In this document: positions 1 to 10,934 of the stretch, in pieces
How positions within the stretch are numbered: position 1 is the stretch's first letter
How the letters are laid out: the number at the start of each line of letters is the position of its first letter
DNA from: Sphaerolaimus hirsutus
Taxonomy: Eukaryota > Nematoda > Chromadorea > Monhysterida > Sphaerolaimidae
Reading direction: 5' to 3'
Length of the DNA: 64,000 nt
Assembly: GCA_964036195.1 (NCBI GenBank)
Contig: OZ038459.1
Coordinates: 21,635,206 to 21,699,205 of the forward strand
Position numbers and translations under genes: made by a program
Notes under the pieces: generated by a model
The model's input: only the letters and a program-made list of their open reading frames with translations
Told to the model about the DNA's origin: nothing
Database searches by the model: none

Positions 1-311
1 AATTGCTCAGATTTGAATAAATATGATATGGATCGGGTTGGGCTTACAGGTGACTCTTATGTGGAGATTACAGATGAAAGGATAGAGATATGGTATGTAA
101 TTTCAGTGGAAGAAAGCGCATACGCATAAGTTTCTCATGTCCAAAGCTCATCAGTTTTGTATGTGTAAATAGTAGAAGTTATAAATTTTGGCTACATTTT
201 TTTATTTTACACTGTAATTTTACACAACTTATGGTGCATAATTGAAAAAAATTGGGTTAGGTGGAAAAAGGGTCACTTTAGAAATATGGTAATTGAGGCG
301 TCTAATTCTGA
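1..311. other. AT-rich flank, nothing recognised
   Basis: No open frame, splice-bounded exon or repeat boundary is recognised here. The sequence is AT-rich and resembles the unstructured spacers elsewhere in the window. Confidence 0.5.
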
Positions 312-748
312 AAGTCGACAAGTCCACAAAATGTGACTTTGAGTAAATCGCATTTTAAGTTTCATTTCCAATTCCAGGTTCGTGGTGCGTGTCTAATGGG
401 GCTCTCTCATGCTCAACATTAAGTTCCAAATATTAACAATAAAGTGTCAAATTTTCAGCCCCTGCTCTCAATCTTTATGTGAAAAATTGGGTGTTCATAA
501 AATTCTATTCGGACAGAACAAAACTGTTTTGGGGATGGAAATGGACTTGTCGACTTCTCGCACTCGAGGACATTTTTGTTTCCGGGGAGGAGCAGCCCGC
601 CTTATGGAAAATTTATGGACTTGTCGACTTTTAGAAATCGGTGTCCATGATGGACTTATCTCATTTCTTGCATTTTTTCCCATAAAAAAGGGTGCGGAAG
701 GTTGACTTGTCGACTTTTAGCCCAAAACTAAGATGACTTGTCGACTTT
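312..748. repeat. Dispersed word array, word ACTTGTCGACTT
   Basis: Five near-identical copies of a 12-14 nt word centred on the palindrome GTCGAC are seen: an inverted copy at 312-325 and direct copies at 544-556, 618-632, 704-718 and 735-748. The spacing is irregular (about 30-220 bp), so this is not a simple tandem repeat. The 98-residue frame that crosses it carries the word repeatedly and is not considered a gene. By analogy with the other word arrays in this window it may be the inside of a degraded MITE, but no terminal repeats or target duplication were found. Confidence 0.55.
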
Positions 749-945
749 GTTCCCAATTTTTTTTGCATTTTTCCCCAAAATGTCAAATTTGGCACTTTGC
801 CATATGGGCATGTGAGGTCAAAAAATTTATGGAAAGTTATGAAAAATGTGCTGCATTTAGACTTCATTAAGTCGGTGTGAAAACATTGGTAGAGAAACCA
901 GTATCTAAAAGTTCTGCAAGGGTCATGCCAAAAAGTAATGCATCC

Positions 946-1101
946 GACTTGACTCAAGACTCAATTTTATTTGCCTGACTCAACTCAACTTTTCACTGAC
1001 TCGCCCAATTCGACTTGCTGACTCCACCAGAAAAATTTTGGGGTTGCGACTCGAACTCCAGTTTGAAAACTATTGAGTTTTGAGCCATTATGACATCACT
1101 A
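946..1101. mobile_element. Right half of a TAGTGATG-ended hAT-type MITE with GACTCA words
   Basis: About ten variants of the word GACTC/GACTCAA occur between 946 and 1080, followed by a terminus ending in CATCACTA at 1101, the inverse of the TAGTGATG end used by the elements at 38.2, 41.3, 52.2 and 57.7 kb. No matching left end with the flanking octamer aaaataca was found, so the element is truncated or rearranged on its left. Non-coding. Confidence 0.5.
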
Positions 1102-1303
1102 AAAATACAAAATAGTCTAAAAAATTACAGTATAATTTTCTCCATCACATACCATTTACCACTTCTACAAATGCATACTTCTTTCACAAAAAATGGTTTG
1201 TTTGCAGCATTTTTTTAGAGTATTCAATGATGTCTTCATAACATGAAAACTAACAAAAAAAGACAGCGTCCATTTCGGGCTATTCTGACACAATATTAAA
1301 CTA

Positions 1304-1631
1304 CCGTATTTGCTTGAATAGTTCCCCCCCTTGAATAATTCCCCCCTCGAATAATCCCCCCTGTAAGACGAGTGAGGAAATAATAATTCCCCCCCTCGAA
1401 TAATCCCCCCCTTTAAAGATTTGATTCATTCGTTCTACCTAATTTTTACAAAAATGGCACGTTATTGTGTTTATAAGGCATGTTCCGAGAAATGAGTTGA
1501 CGGAAACATGCTTGAAAATTTTGACGAAATAATAATTCCCCCCTTGAATAATTCCCCCCCTCGAATAGTCCCCCCTCAAAAATGTCTGACGAAATAATAA
1601 TCCCCCAGGGGGATTATTCAAGCAAATACGG
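1304..1631. mobile_element. TA-flanked MITE, subfamily CCGTATTTGCTTGAATA
   Basis: The element begins CCGTATTTGCTTGAATA and ends with the inverse TATTCAAGCAAATACGG. It is flanked by TA on both sides (1302-1303 and 1632-1633), the target duplication of Tc1/mariner-like and some other DNA transposons. The interior holds several copies of a word derived from the terminus, C(T/C)(T/C)GAATAATTCCCCCC. It encodes nothing, so it would depend on a transposase in trans; the superfamily is inferred from the TA duplication only. Confidence 0.8.
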
Positions 1632-1847
1632 TATTTTGAAAACCAAAACATGAGTTTTCACAAGGAACCATGAAAACTAGCTGGAGTGGTGCCATAAGTT
1701 TCAAGAGTAGTTATTTTTTAAGTTAGTATGTAGTAGGTGACAAAAGTTGAGTCCTCTAGAAATGGAGGTCATGATTTGAATGAATTGTAAAAAGTGTGTG
1801 CTCTGTGCAGTATACTCCAGTTACTTGACACCTTGCACGCGTGGTTC

Positions 1848-2014
1848 CCGTTGGAAGTGTGCCAACAATGGCTAACGCGTGTGAGTTTCATAAAAAGATG
1901 ACAAAATTGATGGTTGTTATAATGTTATTCTTTAACATATTCACATCGATGAAATTTTTTCATCTTTTTATGGAAATCGCATGATTACATAATCATTGGC
2001 ACGCTCCCAACACG
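1848..2014. repeat. Imperfect foldback (hairpin) MITE remnant
   Basis: The left arm (about 1850-1915, containing GTGTGCCAACAATG and TTTCATAAAAAGATGA) is mirrored by the right arm (about 1955-2014, TCATCTTTTTATGGAAA and AATCATTGGCACGC). The flanks at 1811 and 2047 hold related AGTATACTC / GAGTATA motifs, as in the palindromic family at 6.4 kb. No clear target duplication. Non-coding. Confidence 0.5.
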
Positions 2015-2101
2015 AGACATAAATCAGTGCGAGGGCAGAGTATCATGTACGCCGAGTATAAGAGCGGATTATTTGTCAATATTTTGAAAATACTTGCTTG
2101 A

Positions 2102-2361
2102 AAATATTGTGATAATACGGTTACTAAGGTTATCGTATCACAAAAACTACTGAAATACTGCATTTAAGGTGTAAAATTCTAATTTTAAAAATTTCAAAAA
2201 CTGCTCAAACAAATTTGAAAAGTACCAAAAAATACCAGAAAAATACCAGAAAATTCTAAAACAATTTACCTAGTGGAAAAATTCTAAAATTCAAACAGAA
2301 GTCATTTCAGAAAAAAACACTAAAATTCAATACTTTTTTTCTAGAGGGTTTGCCATCGTTA
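2102..2361. mobile_element. Right end of a TAACGATGG-type hAT MITE
   Basis: The last 45 bp, ending TTTGCCATCGTTA at 2361, match the right end of the complete element at 53505-54315, but the array inside uses words such as AATACCAGAAAA instead of GAAAATTCG. The left terminus is not found, so the copy is truncated or too diverged. It is an example of conserved ends with replaced interior words. Confidence 0.45.
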
Positions 2362-2418
2362 CTCGTCATGAGTGAATAAAAAAGCATTCAACATATACGT
2401 ATACTTTGAAATAAGTTA

Positions 2419-2892
2419 CCGTATTTCCTCGAAATACCCCCCGGGGGTGATTGTTTCATAGTGGTCCCGAGAGGGGGGGGGAGGTAAAACGAGGGGGGGG
2501 GGGGGGGTATTTCGAGGGGGGTATTATTTCGCAATAAATTTTTTGAAATCCTAGTACAAAATCATTGTTTGTGATGTACACTGGGGTAGAAAAATGCATC
2601 AATAACTGACATATATACCTAGACTCCTGTAGACTAATATTAGTACGTAGATGGTATTTATAAACACTGTTCTAACGTGATTCCGACATTCGTTTAACGT
2701 GTGTTCTGCACTAATGCAGAACACAAACTGCCTGCAGTATTTGTCATGTAGGTACGTTCTCTTTACACTCAATCTGGGGGGGGGGGGGTATTTCGAGGGG
2801 GGGGGGATTGTTTCATAGTGGTCACGAGAGGGGGAGGGGGTCAAACGAGGGGGGGGGGGTATTTCGAGGGGGGGTATTTCGAGGAAATACGG
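2419..2892. mobile_element. TA-flanked MITE, subfamily CCGTATTTCCTCGAAATAC
   Basis: Starts CCGTATTTCCTCGAAATACC after TA (2417-2418) and ends with its inverse before TA (2893-2894). Words (C)TCGAAATACCCCCC/GTTTGACCCCC fill both arms, and long G-runs make the right arms strongly G-rich. The core (about 2560-2770) is shared with the copies at 46580 and 47627, including the stretch ACTAATATTAGTA. Non-coding. Confidence 0.85.
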
Positions 2893-3165
2893 TAAGTAAT
2901 TTTAATAACTCTGCTTTTTCTTGCTCTTTACCATCACTACTAGTGTATCAAGTATTCAATCAATGTGTGAATACTAATCACCACGCAAATATGCCACGCA
3001 GGACGTGCACTACCGTACCTACTGAAGAAGACACCTGGCAGAAATCTGCAAACACATACCTTGCCGATTGCCTTAAACCTGAGGCGTGATCAAACATCTC
3101 CCGCCGTGAACAACAATATTTCATCGAGTTACCTCGGTTGAATTAACACCTTTCCCCTTGAACTA

Positions 3166-3635
3166 CCGTATTTCCTCGTAATACCCACCCCCTCGAAATA
3201 CCCCCCGTCTCGAAATACCCTCCCCCCTCAAAATGGACACTATGAAATAATTACCCACCCCCTCGAAATACCCCCCCGCTAATTGTATGTAAAGGGTAAA
3301 TAGATATTGTAATATGTACATGACTAAAGCTGCGGTTTGTGATCCGGGCAATGCAAAACAGACGTTAAAAAGAACCACAGTGTTACGTTAGAACTTTTTT
3401 ATACCATCTACATACTTACCTATGTAAGTGTATAGTCTCTATTACATGGTGTTGATTGGTGTACTTTTTGACGTCTGCGTACGTTACAAACGACAAATTT
3501 GTACCGGGATTTCAAAAAATTTCTGGCGAAATAATAAGCCCCCCCCCCTCTCGAAATACCCCCCTCGTTCAATTCCCCCTCAAAATTATCACTCTGAAAC
3601 AATCACCCCCCGGGGGGTATTTCAAGGAAATACGG
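3166..3635. mobile_element. TA-flanked MITE, subfamily CCGTATTTCCTCGAAATAC
   Basis: A second copy of the same subfamily, 270 bp downstream of the first. It begins CCGTATTTCCTCGTAATACC (one mismatch in the terminus) and ends TTCAAGGAAATACGG, with TA on each side (3164-3165, 3636-3637). The core differs in length from the previous copy. The small frames across it are artefacts of the C/G runs. Confidence 0.8.
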
Positions 3636-3743
3636 TACCTTGACTTTGTGTGTTTGTGTGTCTGTATTTTTGTGGACAGTTTTCTGCGAAATTGACGTTG
3701 AGTAAATTTCGTTCCAGCATAATTCGTTATTCGTAGTATTTAT

Positions 3744-3959
3744 CAAAGTTGTTAAAAGGTACATACGTTTACTCGACAAATACGCGTACGCGAGTACTCG
3801 GTAAATACATTTACATATACTTTTTGAAAAAATACCGTACGCACTTGTACGCGTACATTTTCAAAGCATACGCGTACGGAAAATGTATTCCAGAAAATTC
3901 AATGTGGGACATATTTATAAAGTGACTACAGTGCTATGTATTTACAGAAGTGGTTCGGT
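3744..3959. mobile_element. Left end of a CAAAGTTG hAT-type MITE with GTACGCGTA words, cut by the gap
   Basis: CAAAGTTGTTAAAAGGTAC at 3744 is the same terminus as the inverse at 54541. The array that follows repeats TACGCGTACG-type words and is an inverted relative of 54392-54541. The right end is not visible and may lie inside the unsequenced gap. Non-coding. Confidence 0.6.
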
Positions 3960-4159
3960 NNNNNNNNNNNNNNNNNNNNNNNNNNNNNNNNNNNNNNNNN
4001 NNNNNNNNNNNNNNNNNNNNNNNNNNNNNNNNNNNNNNNNNNNNNNNNNNNNNNNNNNNNNNNNNNNNNNNNNNNNNNNNNNNNNNNNNNNNNNNNNNNN
4101 NNNNNNNNNNNNNNNNNNNNNNNNNNNNNNNNNNNNNNNNNNNNNNNNNNNNNNNNNNN
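3960..4159. other. Assembly gap (200 N)
   Basis: Exactly 200 N, a conventional gap size rather than a measured one. Frames running through it are meaningless. Confidence 0.99.
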
Positions 4160-4209
4160 AATGTGTATATTGAACATTTCAATTGGGGAAAGGGAGAATC
4201 CTTACACAA

Positions 4210-4610
4210 CTAAGGTATTGACTTGACATATAACTCCTCACAACACTTTAAGTTCCATGCAGAGGGAGCCAAATCCAACAGAGAAAATACCTTTTCCCCA
4301 GCAACCTGATTCCCAGACACATTTTGAGGCTGATTTGGGCTTAGTCCAATATCGCTCACTGTATTAGCTACAGGCATTCTATTCTCAGTGTCATCAAAAT
4401 CTCCAGTATTACTGCCATTCAAGTATTCCTGCATGATTGAATAGCACCATTTTACTTGTGTCAAAACACATCTTGCACCAAGATCGAATATACCAACCAC
4501 ATTTCCTCTGGACATTTGAGCTACCCACTCAAACCAATGTGAACAATTTGCCATTTGTAATTTTGGCAATAGCAACTCTGATCATGCAAACGGTTCTCAA
4601 ATATCTGGAC
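4210..4610 (-). CDS. Coding-like fragment, unknown protein, possibly a terminal exon
   Basis: On the minus strand a frame of about 121 codons (4575 to 4210) has balanced, protein-like composition, with Trp, Cys and few low-complexity stretches (for example GIFDLGARCVLTQVKWCYSI), unlike the surrounding AT-rich noise. To its right a good 3' splice site (polypyrimidine then CAG, exon edge near 4610) opens an alternative frame that stops soon, and the long frame is closed upstream by a TGA. So either the exon starts inside or there is a frameshift near 4580. I recognise no family. It could be a decayed gene or a piece of a transposase. No ATG is needed if it is an internal or terminal exon. Confidence 0.35.
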
Positions 4611-4854
4611 CTGTAAAGGTTAACTCACATTTTGCCAAGATTTATAGTGCTACACATTTGTATTGAGGCTTGCTTGCAATAGAAAATTAATTTTTTGCCT
4701 CAATATCTATAACTCAGTGCTGATAAAATCCCATGTCTTGGGGATTTTTGATGCCAGTTGTATTTAGGCATACCCTTTTGGTATAATTTTAGGGTAAAAT
4801 AGTCATGTAAAATATGCAGTAATTTAGCCATGTTTTCCACAAACAGATGTAGAC

Positions 4855-5000
4855 TTTATACATCTTGTTCACTAGGCATGTGTATAAGACTGACACACCC
4901 ATAGCGATGAACAAACTTTATCAGAAAGTGATAAATTGATGTATGCTTTATACATCTATTCACCAGGCATGTGTATAAGACTGACACACCCATAGTGATC
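4855..5000. repeat. Tandem duplication, period about 92 bp
   Basis: A block beginning TTTATACATCT and continuing through CATGTGTATAAGACTGACAC occurs at about 4855-4908 and again at about 4947-5000 with a few substitutions (CGAT to TGAT at the end of the shared part). Two copies only. Confidence 0.75.
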
Positions 5001-5753
5001 GACCTGGGGTTACCATACATGATAATCATTTGTGGCATGGACTTCAAATATTTAAAGCAATGATTGCTTTGCCCACAAATCTGCATAATATAAGGCTCTC
5101 ACACACAATATATATGTTTCACAGTTTTCAGACCACCTGTGTGTGTGTACATGACTCGCTCTGGCTTTTGCCATGGGTAAAATCCTTTCCAGTGTAAATT
5201 ATATCCTTCTTGTAGCGGATGCTACGTCTGCTTGCTTTCAAACAGTTGCACAAATTAACATGACAAAAATCTCATAATAAAACTTCATACAGTAAATTTT
5301 TGCCTTCACCAAGAGTGAAACAAGCAAGCTAAACTACCTACAAATGCTTGCTAAATAGGTACAAGAAAATCACCATACGGTCTATATGGTTTCTAATCCT
5401 GCTCTTTTTCTCTAAGCTGTCCTCGAATCCTCTCCAAAATATCCTGGGGTCCTTTGATAACCCAACATGACATATGGCTTCACTTTACAGCATTTTTGGC
5501 CTGCTGTATCTATGTGGATTGGGGGTATTCATTTACGCTTGTATTTGGTGGCATTAGTTGTTAGTGTAATGATTAACGCTCAGTTAATCACGATGCTCAA
5601 GCTCTTTGTTAGTGGGTGTTATTGGATCATCCAAATCCATTTATAGTTAATCACCCAGATTCATTTCATGAGCTTTTCATCCCCAATTTCAAATTCCACA
5701 TAGCTTCAAATCTTGTCAAATCCGCAAGTCTTGGCTCATAAATAACATTGTGT
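5001..5753. other. Unannotated AT-rich stretch
   Basis: No exon, repeat boundary or RNA gene recognised. A short near-palindromic stretch around 5570-5640 (variants of GTTAATCA) is present but no element can be defined. Confidence 0.4.
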
Positions 5754-5761
5754 ATCCACAC

Positions 5762-7709
5762 CAGGCTGTCCGCGCCGGAAACGCATAGTGTTTCCAGTGC
5801 GTTTATCCTTAAAGCGATTGCCAAATTGGAATCACATTAAGCAAATATCACTAAAGTGTTTACACGGGGTAACCACTTTAAGGCACATGGTTCAAGCCCC
5901 TGCGGTCGCGCAGCGCATGTGCCACTGCGCGCTTGCTGGGGGGAGACGCTTTAACCGCGCGTGTTTATGCATCTTGGAATCGCGCTGGCAGAAAACAGCC
6001 CCGCGCTTGCACCCCTGGAAATGCGTTAAGGAATGCTAGACACACTAGTCCACACCGCTGCACACACTAGTCCACTAGTGATTGAGTTTGGTCCAGAGAA
6101 GGCATATTTGCAGGGTGGCCCAACAGTTTTTAAATGTTTTTTTACGATCAAATTTTCTAATTGATTTGGCTTTTTGCATAACTTTTTCCCATCTTCACCT
6201 TCAAGTTAAGTTGTAAACATGTAACAAAATTCATTTCATAGCTTCATTACCTGGATATAATACCTTAATTAATCATAAATAAAAGCAAACAAACATAAAA
6301 TGCCAGCCCATGTGATCTCAATGAACCACCCTGTTCTTTAAAAAAACCTGCGCTGCACTGGTTATGCGGGAGTGTATACTCTGTGCACATCACACTTAAT
6401 ATGGAATCCTACCATAACCCATCTGAATATTGAACCAAAAATTTTGCAGTTTTTTCATCACAATATTTCGTTTTTACGATGTAATGATTAATTACAAAAT
6501 TTATCACAAGATTTTATTCATAAAAATATGGTAGGATTCTGCACATACTTTGCAGTCCGCCGAGTATTCATGTTAAAAATAGTCAACTGATCCTATACTT
6601 CACATTGATTTTTACCATATTGAAAGATAAATACTAATTTTTGCATGACATTACACTGCACTGACTATAACGTTAGTTCAGTGAAATTTGTCACATTTGA
6701 GTTTATTCATAGAAAAACGGTAACACAGTCTGAATAGAATTCAGTTGGATGAACAATTGAATCGATAATTGTTGCCTCTTTAGAAGCCGACATTTTTAGA
6801 AGTCAATTCACCATTTAACAAGGTCGGAAAAAAATATTAAGTCAAAATGGAGACTTTCTTATGCAATTTGTGGCAGCAAGGATATCTTTGATCATGCCAC
6901 ATCTGTTCCGTGAAATTTCATAAAGTGTGACTGAATTAATGAGGGCTTTTGTGATGTGGGAAAGTTTCAAAATGATGCAAACAGTGTGAGAAATCAGTGC
7001 CGATTAGCGGCAACATGAAATGCCAATTTGAATGTTGGTCATCATGATAATTACTTATCAATTAATTTAATAATATCAATGTATATAATGACATTTTAAC
7101 TGATTGGACCACATCCTTTGCACAGAAAGTTACCATATTTTGATGAATCAAGTCATGTGAATATTTGGGTTGAATTTGGTAAATTTTGGAGCAAATTGAA
7201 CAGCTGAAAATTACCATGAATTGCATAAAAATAATAGTGACAATTTTCTCCACTTCATGATTATATGCCATGTCTACATGCAATGCCATTTGAGACTTTT
7301 CAATTTTATTTTGCTATAGTTTTCATGTTACCACTTTCATTCATTCATCAGTATTTTTACAATTAAAATAGCAATGTTTGCGAAACCTCTGTCTGGTTTC
7401 ACTCAGGACACAAATCAAAATCAATAATTGATAAATAAATTAGGTACGCACGCAATTCCAGCGGGTTTATAATTTTCTTAAGGTGCATGCAATATTGGAA
7501 ACCCTTTAACAGAGTGTTTCCAGAGTGGCAAACACTTTGGCGCGCTGCGCGCTTGGGCGTTTATTTTTTGGGAGTCGCTTTAAGCGACATGTTTCCGTGC
7601 TTGCGTTTGTTCACATGCATGTGCCACTGCACGCTTGCCAATTGGTAAACCCTTTAAGGCAGCGCGTAAAGCATTTATGGCTTAAAGGCTTTCTGTTGCG
7701 GCCAGCCTG
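5762..7709. mobile_element. hAT-type non-autonomous element (1.9 kb), CAGGCTG ends, GCGCGCTTGC words
   Basis: The ends are CAGGCTGTCCGCGCCGGAAA at the left and the inverse of CAGGCTGGCCGCAACAGAAA at the right. The 8-bp target duplication ATCCACAC flanks it exactly (5754-5761 and 7710-7717), diagnostic of hAT-type transposition. Both subterminal regions (about 5762-6040 and 7490-7709) are arrays of GCGCGCTTGC, TTAAAGCG, GGAAAC and CATGTGCCACTGC words in a GC-rich context, while the 1.4-kb core is AT-rich and carries no credible transposase frame. It is therefore a long MITE or deletion derivative. A second left end, CAGGCTGTCCG, lies at 28224. Confidence 0.85.
6372..6566. repeat. Palindromic MITE inside the hAT element
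   Basis: AATCCTACCATA on the left is mirrored by TATGGTAGGATT on the right, with outer motifs AGTGTATACTCTGTGCACAT and GCACATACTTTGCAGTCCGC. Relatives with the same TATGGTAGGATT...CACATACTT block occur at 29.2-29.4 kb and a partial one at 45.85 kb. Non-coding. Confidence 0.6.
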
Positions 7710-7950
7710 ATCCACACAGAATTTTCACATACTTGCGTCAACCATATAAAGCATGAATAATGTATGTCAGTGTTAAATACATTCAATGTGAGCAATGCTC
7801 TGACGCATATAAACAGATTCATTATCATGACAAGATATTCATAATTCCATCTCACCAAGGCTCATAACATTATAAAGCAGGAGGTAATTAGGAGCAATAA
7901 TTGTTCAAAGGCACACATAATAGGAAACCATTAAAATTTGACACATAATA

Positions 7951-8385
7951 CCATATTACCTCGAATTATCCCCCCCCTTGAATTAACCCCCCCTCGAATT
8001 AACCCCCCCCTAAAAATGGGCTGGGGAAATAATAAACCCCCCCCCCTCGAAATACCCCCCCCTTCGGAATGATGTACGTCATGTACATAATAAATACGTC
8101 ATGTACGCAACGTACATGATGAATATTACTGTTAATTTGCATTGCAACTACACATAGATTAGTTTGTGTAGCTATCTACGTTTGAATGTCCAAATATATC
8201 CTGTTTGGACACATTTATTACCTATTTTGTGTACGCAAATGCCTACTATTTACTACGATCCTTACGAAAATTTCTGACGAAATAATAAAACCCCCCCTCG
8301 AATAAACCCCCCCTCGAATTAACCCCCCCTCAAATTTTGCTGGCGAAATAATAAACCCCCATGGGGGTATTTCGAGGTAATATGG
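7951..8385. mobile_element. TA-flanked MITE, subfamily CCATATTACCTCGAATTA
   Basis: Begins CCATATTACCTCGAATTATC after TA (7949-7950) and ends TCGAGGTAATATGG before TA (8386-8387). Interior words are CTCGAATTAACCCCCC and CTCGAAATACCCCCC. The core (8060-8270, with GCTACACAT-like sequence) is shared with the inner copy at 50639-51087 and with the degraded copy at 41540. Confidence 0.85.
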
Positions 8386-8488
8386 TAAGTGATTTGCCAA
8401 TTGTGTCAATAGACATTACATCCCAGGGAGTTTCCCATAGTAACTTTTTCACATGCATTTTTGGCGTCGTTTTTCAAGCTTCCCATGG

Positions 8489-9812
8489 TGTGATGAAGCT
8501 ACCGAAGTCAGCGTCTTCTACCACCGAATCCGGCAACTCCAAGACCGTAGTGAGAAACGGCCTTTAGAGTGGTTGATTTCCCGTTGTAGCCGAACGTCCA
8601 CTTGTCGACAGCCAAGTTGAGTTTATTTTGTGGTTGCGTGTTGAAAAGGGGTTTCAAGATTGTTTCAGGTACTTTATTTCGATCAGATACAGCGTGTTAC
8701 AAAAGCGCAAAGCCTAGCGAGCTTCCTAGTCGAAGTTTCTATCGCTAGCTTATTTTGTTCACTTGGGGTGGGTCCGCAGACTGAAGTAAAAACTTCCAAA
8801 GTAGCTAAGACACGGAAATCATGTATAGAAAAACAGCTACAGTAATTTCCTAATACAAATACACAAATAAACCACAAATATAACAATAAGACACATTTGA
8901 CCGAAACAGTTGGCTTATTCTATGTGTGCATACATTCAAATACTTATGGTAAAGAAATACCAAGTACAAATTGGGCTAATGGAAAAACTATTAATCTTGA
9001 GAGGCGCAAAGTCGGCAAACTCGGCCGATTTACTAATTTGCTTCAATTTGTCAGAAAACATTGACGCACATTGGAACTAATATAATAGGGTTTGAAAACT
9101 GTAAATAGTAGTGCAAATGTTCCTAATGACGCAAATAGAACAAAGTATATTCAACACAATAATAGTAATCACTTCCTGGAAACGTATACTTCATAATTGG
9201 CAAATTGGGACTTATTCGAGGTAAATGGGTATATTAATTGAGCAGGGTTTATAATACATTCTTAGGTATAATTTGAGCAGGGTATTTCCGTGAATGTCAA
9301 GTGAATATAAATATAAATAGTGAGCAAGGTTAATATAATTATACCTACGCGAAGGGCTTTGATAAATACGTACAGTAAATGCCAGTTGCACACAGGGCAC
9401 TATTTCTCTATTAGGACGTTGGCCTAAGTAAATACGTAGCACATAAATATTTACAAGTTTTGACTTTCCCAAATTGCAAGTAAACCATGTAAATGTATAT
9501 ATAATAATGATCAGAAAATTACGGCGAGTTGAATGAGCCTAATTTCATGTTAATACACCTAATAATAACTTATTTGACCTTTTAACCTAAATATTCCACA
9601 TAAATGTTTCGATAACTTATAAAACACTTTCCTAATTAAATATTCTCCATGGATAAATAATATAGTGCAGGAAATATATTTTGATATTTTGCGTGGTAAA
9701 TAAATATAGTGCATGAAAAGCAAAATAGTGCAAATAAGTAAATGTGCGAATATGAGCCTAATTATCAATTCTCTGTATTTCTTTATCCATCCATTTTGCC
9801 ACGGTCAGCACA
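8489..9812 (-). repeat. BEL 3' LTR
   Basis: Read on the minus strand it starts TGTGCTGACC and ends CATCACA (TG...CA), as LTRs do. It is preceded on the left by the target copy CATGG at 8484-8488. It differs from the 5' LTR at about eight positions, including near 8803, 8922, 9219, 9235 and two adjacent bases near 9640. Confidence 0.95.
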
Positions 9813-9854
9813 CTCCGGGCGGAAGAGTTGCTGCACCCCGTTGTTGCAGCAACG

Positions 9855-10934
9855 TCACATGCTGGTGGTGGTGGGCGCCAAAGTGATGAGTGGCGTTTCC
9901 ACAGTCGCCTCAGTGGTGAACGTGGTCGTGCGCGAAGTCGTGGGCGTGCGTGAAGTCACAGGTCCGGTTGCTGGTGATGCCAACGCCGACCTAGCCTGAT
10001 GATGAAGCAGGTAGTTGCCCGTATCGCTTCCTGCGCGTTCGCGTGCGGTGAATTTGCGGATATCAGGCATGTGAACACTGTCTCTGTTCCTGGCTCTGAC
10101 TTGTCCCTCATCAGTTGAACTTTCATCTGGCTGAACGTATGCTGATAGTGACTTTGCCATTCTGTCCTCGGTTTCTGCTCTCCTGGCAAATCTGACGGAC
10201 TGTGTTGAGTTGGATCTGGCTCTCCTCTTGATTGCTGGTCTCAACTCTGTTTTGCGTACTTTTCTTTGTGGATAATTGGTCTCTTTCTGAGTTGATTTCT
10301 TGATAGTATATCTGATGGCTCTGAAGCATAGCCATATGCATTTGAACGGACACACTATGCATTTCCATATGCATGTGTATACGCATGGTGGAATCACTGG
10401 CTTCCCTGTGGCAATTCTCCAATTGTACCACAGGTATCCTGCAGCTACGATTCCGGCTATCAGGATTGTGATCCCCAGCAGCATTGTGATTGTGTTGATG
10501 ATCACTTGAAAGGGTCCTTTTAGCATTCCTCCCACAAAGTTGGTGTACCCTTTTGACACTCCAGATATATAGTGACCATATGCTTTGCCGATTCCTGCTG
10601 CCGTCTGTCCAATTCCAGCTCCAATGCCTTCTATTGAATTTCTGATCACTCTAGGATCCAATGACATATCCGCTGTGTAATCGATCAACTGGTTCTGCAC
10701 ATGCTCCAAATTCTGTAGTCTCTGAATCTGGCCTCTGACATCCATGAAATTGGTCGCTCTGTTGACAATGTTAGTGAACAGGTGAGGCGCGTCAAACGTG
10801 AAGGCCTGCCACTGTCCTTTCCATGTCATTTCAATTGGTGTCTCTGTAACGTGCACCATTCCATGTGCGGACTTCCATTGTCCATGTTCATTTCTGTACA
10901 GATGCGGTGTGGTGTGGCTGCAGTCCTCTTCTGG
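9855..10934 (-). CDS. BEL envelope-like protein, C-terminal part (after an in-frame stop)
   Basis: This continues the pol reading frame directly after the TAA at 10935-10937; the frame is open from 10934, with the first ATG at 10859. It is the C-terminal third of a membrane glycoprotein-like product. A heptad-rich region near 10600-10780 precedes one strong hydrophobic segment (about 10440-10500) followed by WYNW, then a Cys-rich juxtamembrane block at about 10300-10390 (pattern C-x3-C-x3-C-x2-C-x3-C-x3-C) and a basic, Ser/Thr-rich cytoplasmic-like tail. That is the topology of a class of viral-type envelope proteins, but I could not assign the family. The stop codon means it is not made as part of the polyprotein in this copy without readthrough. 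Confidence 0.7.
   Translation of the reverse strand, partial: PEEDCSHTTPHLYRNEHGQWKSAHGMVHVTETPIEMTWKGQWQAFTFDAPHLFTNIVNRATNFMDVRGQIQRLQNLEHVQNQLIDYTADMSLDPRVIRNSIEGIGAGIGQTAAGIGKAYGHYISGVSKGYTNFVGGMLKGPFQVIINTITMLLGITILIAGIVAAGYLWYNWRIATGKPVIPPCVYTCIWKCIVCPFKCIWLCFRAIRYTIKKSTQKETNYPQRKVRKTELRPAIKRRARSNSTQSVRFARRAETEDRMAKSLSAYVQPDESSTDEGQVRARNRDSVHMPDIRKFTARERAGSDTGNYLLHHQARSALASPATGPVTSRTPTTSRTTTFTTEATVETPLITLAPTTTSM

Noticed and set aside
3883..4226. Frames passing through the N gaps (also 45071-45555)
   Set aside because: Consist largely of unknown bases.
8683..8886. Small frames repeated in both BEL LTRs (also 19998-20201)
   Set aside because: LTR shadows; identical because the LTRs are identical, with no protein-like features.
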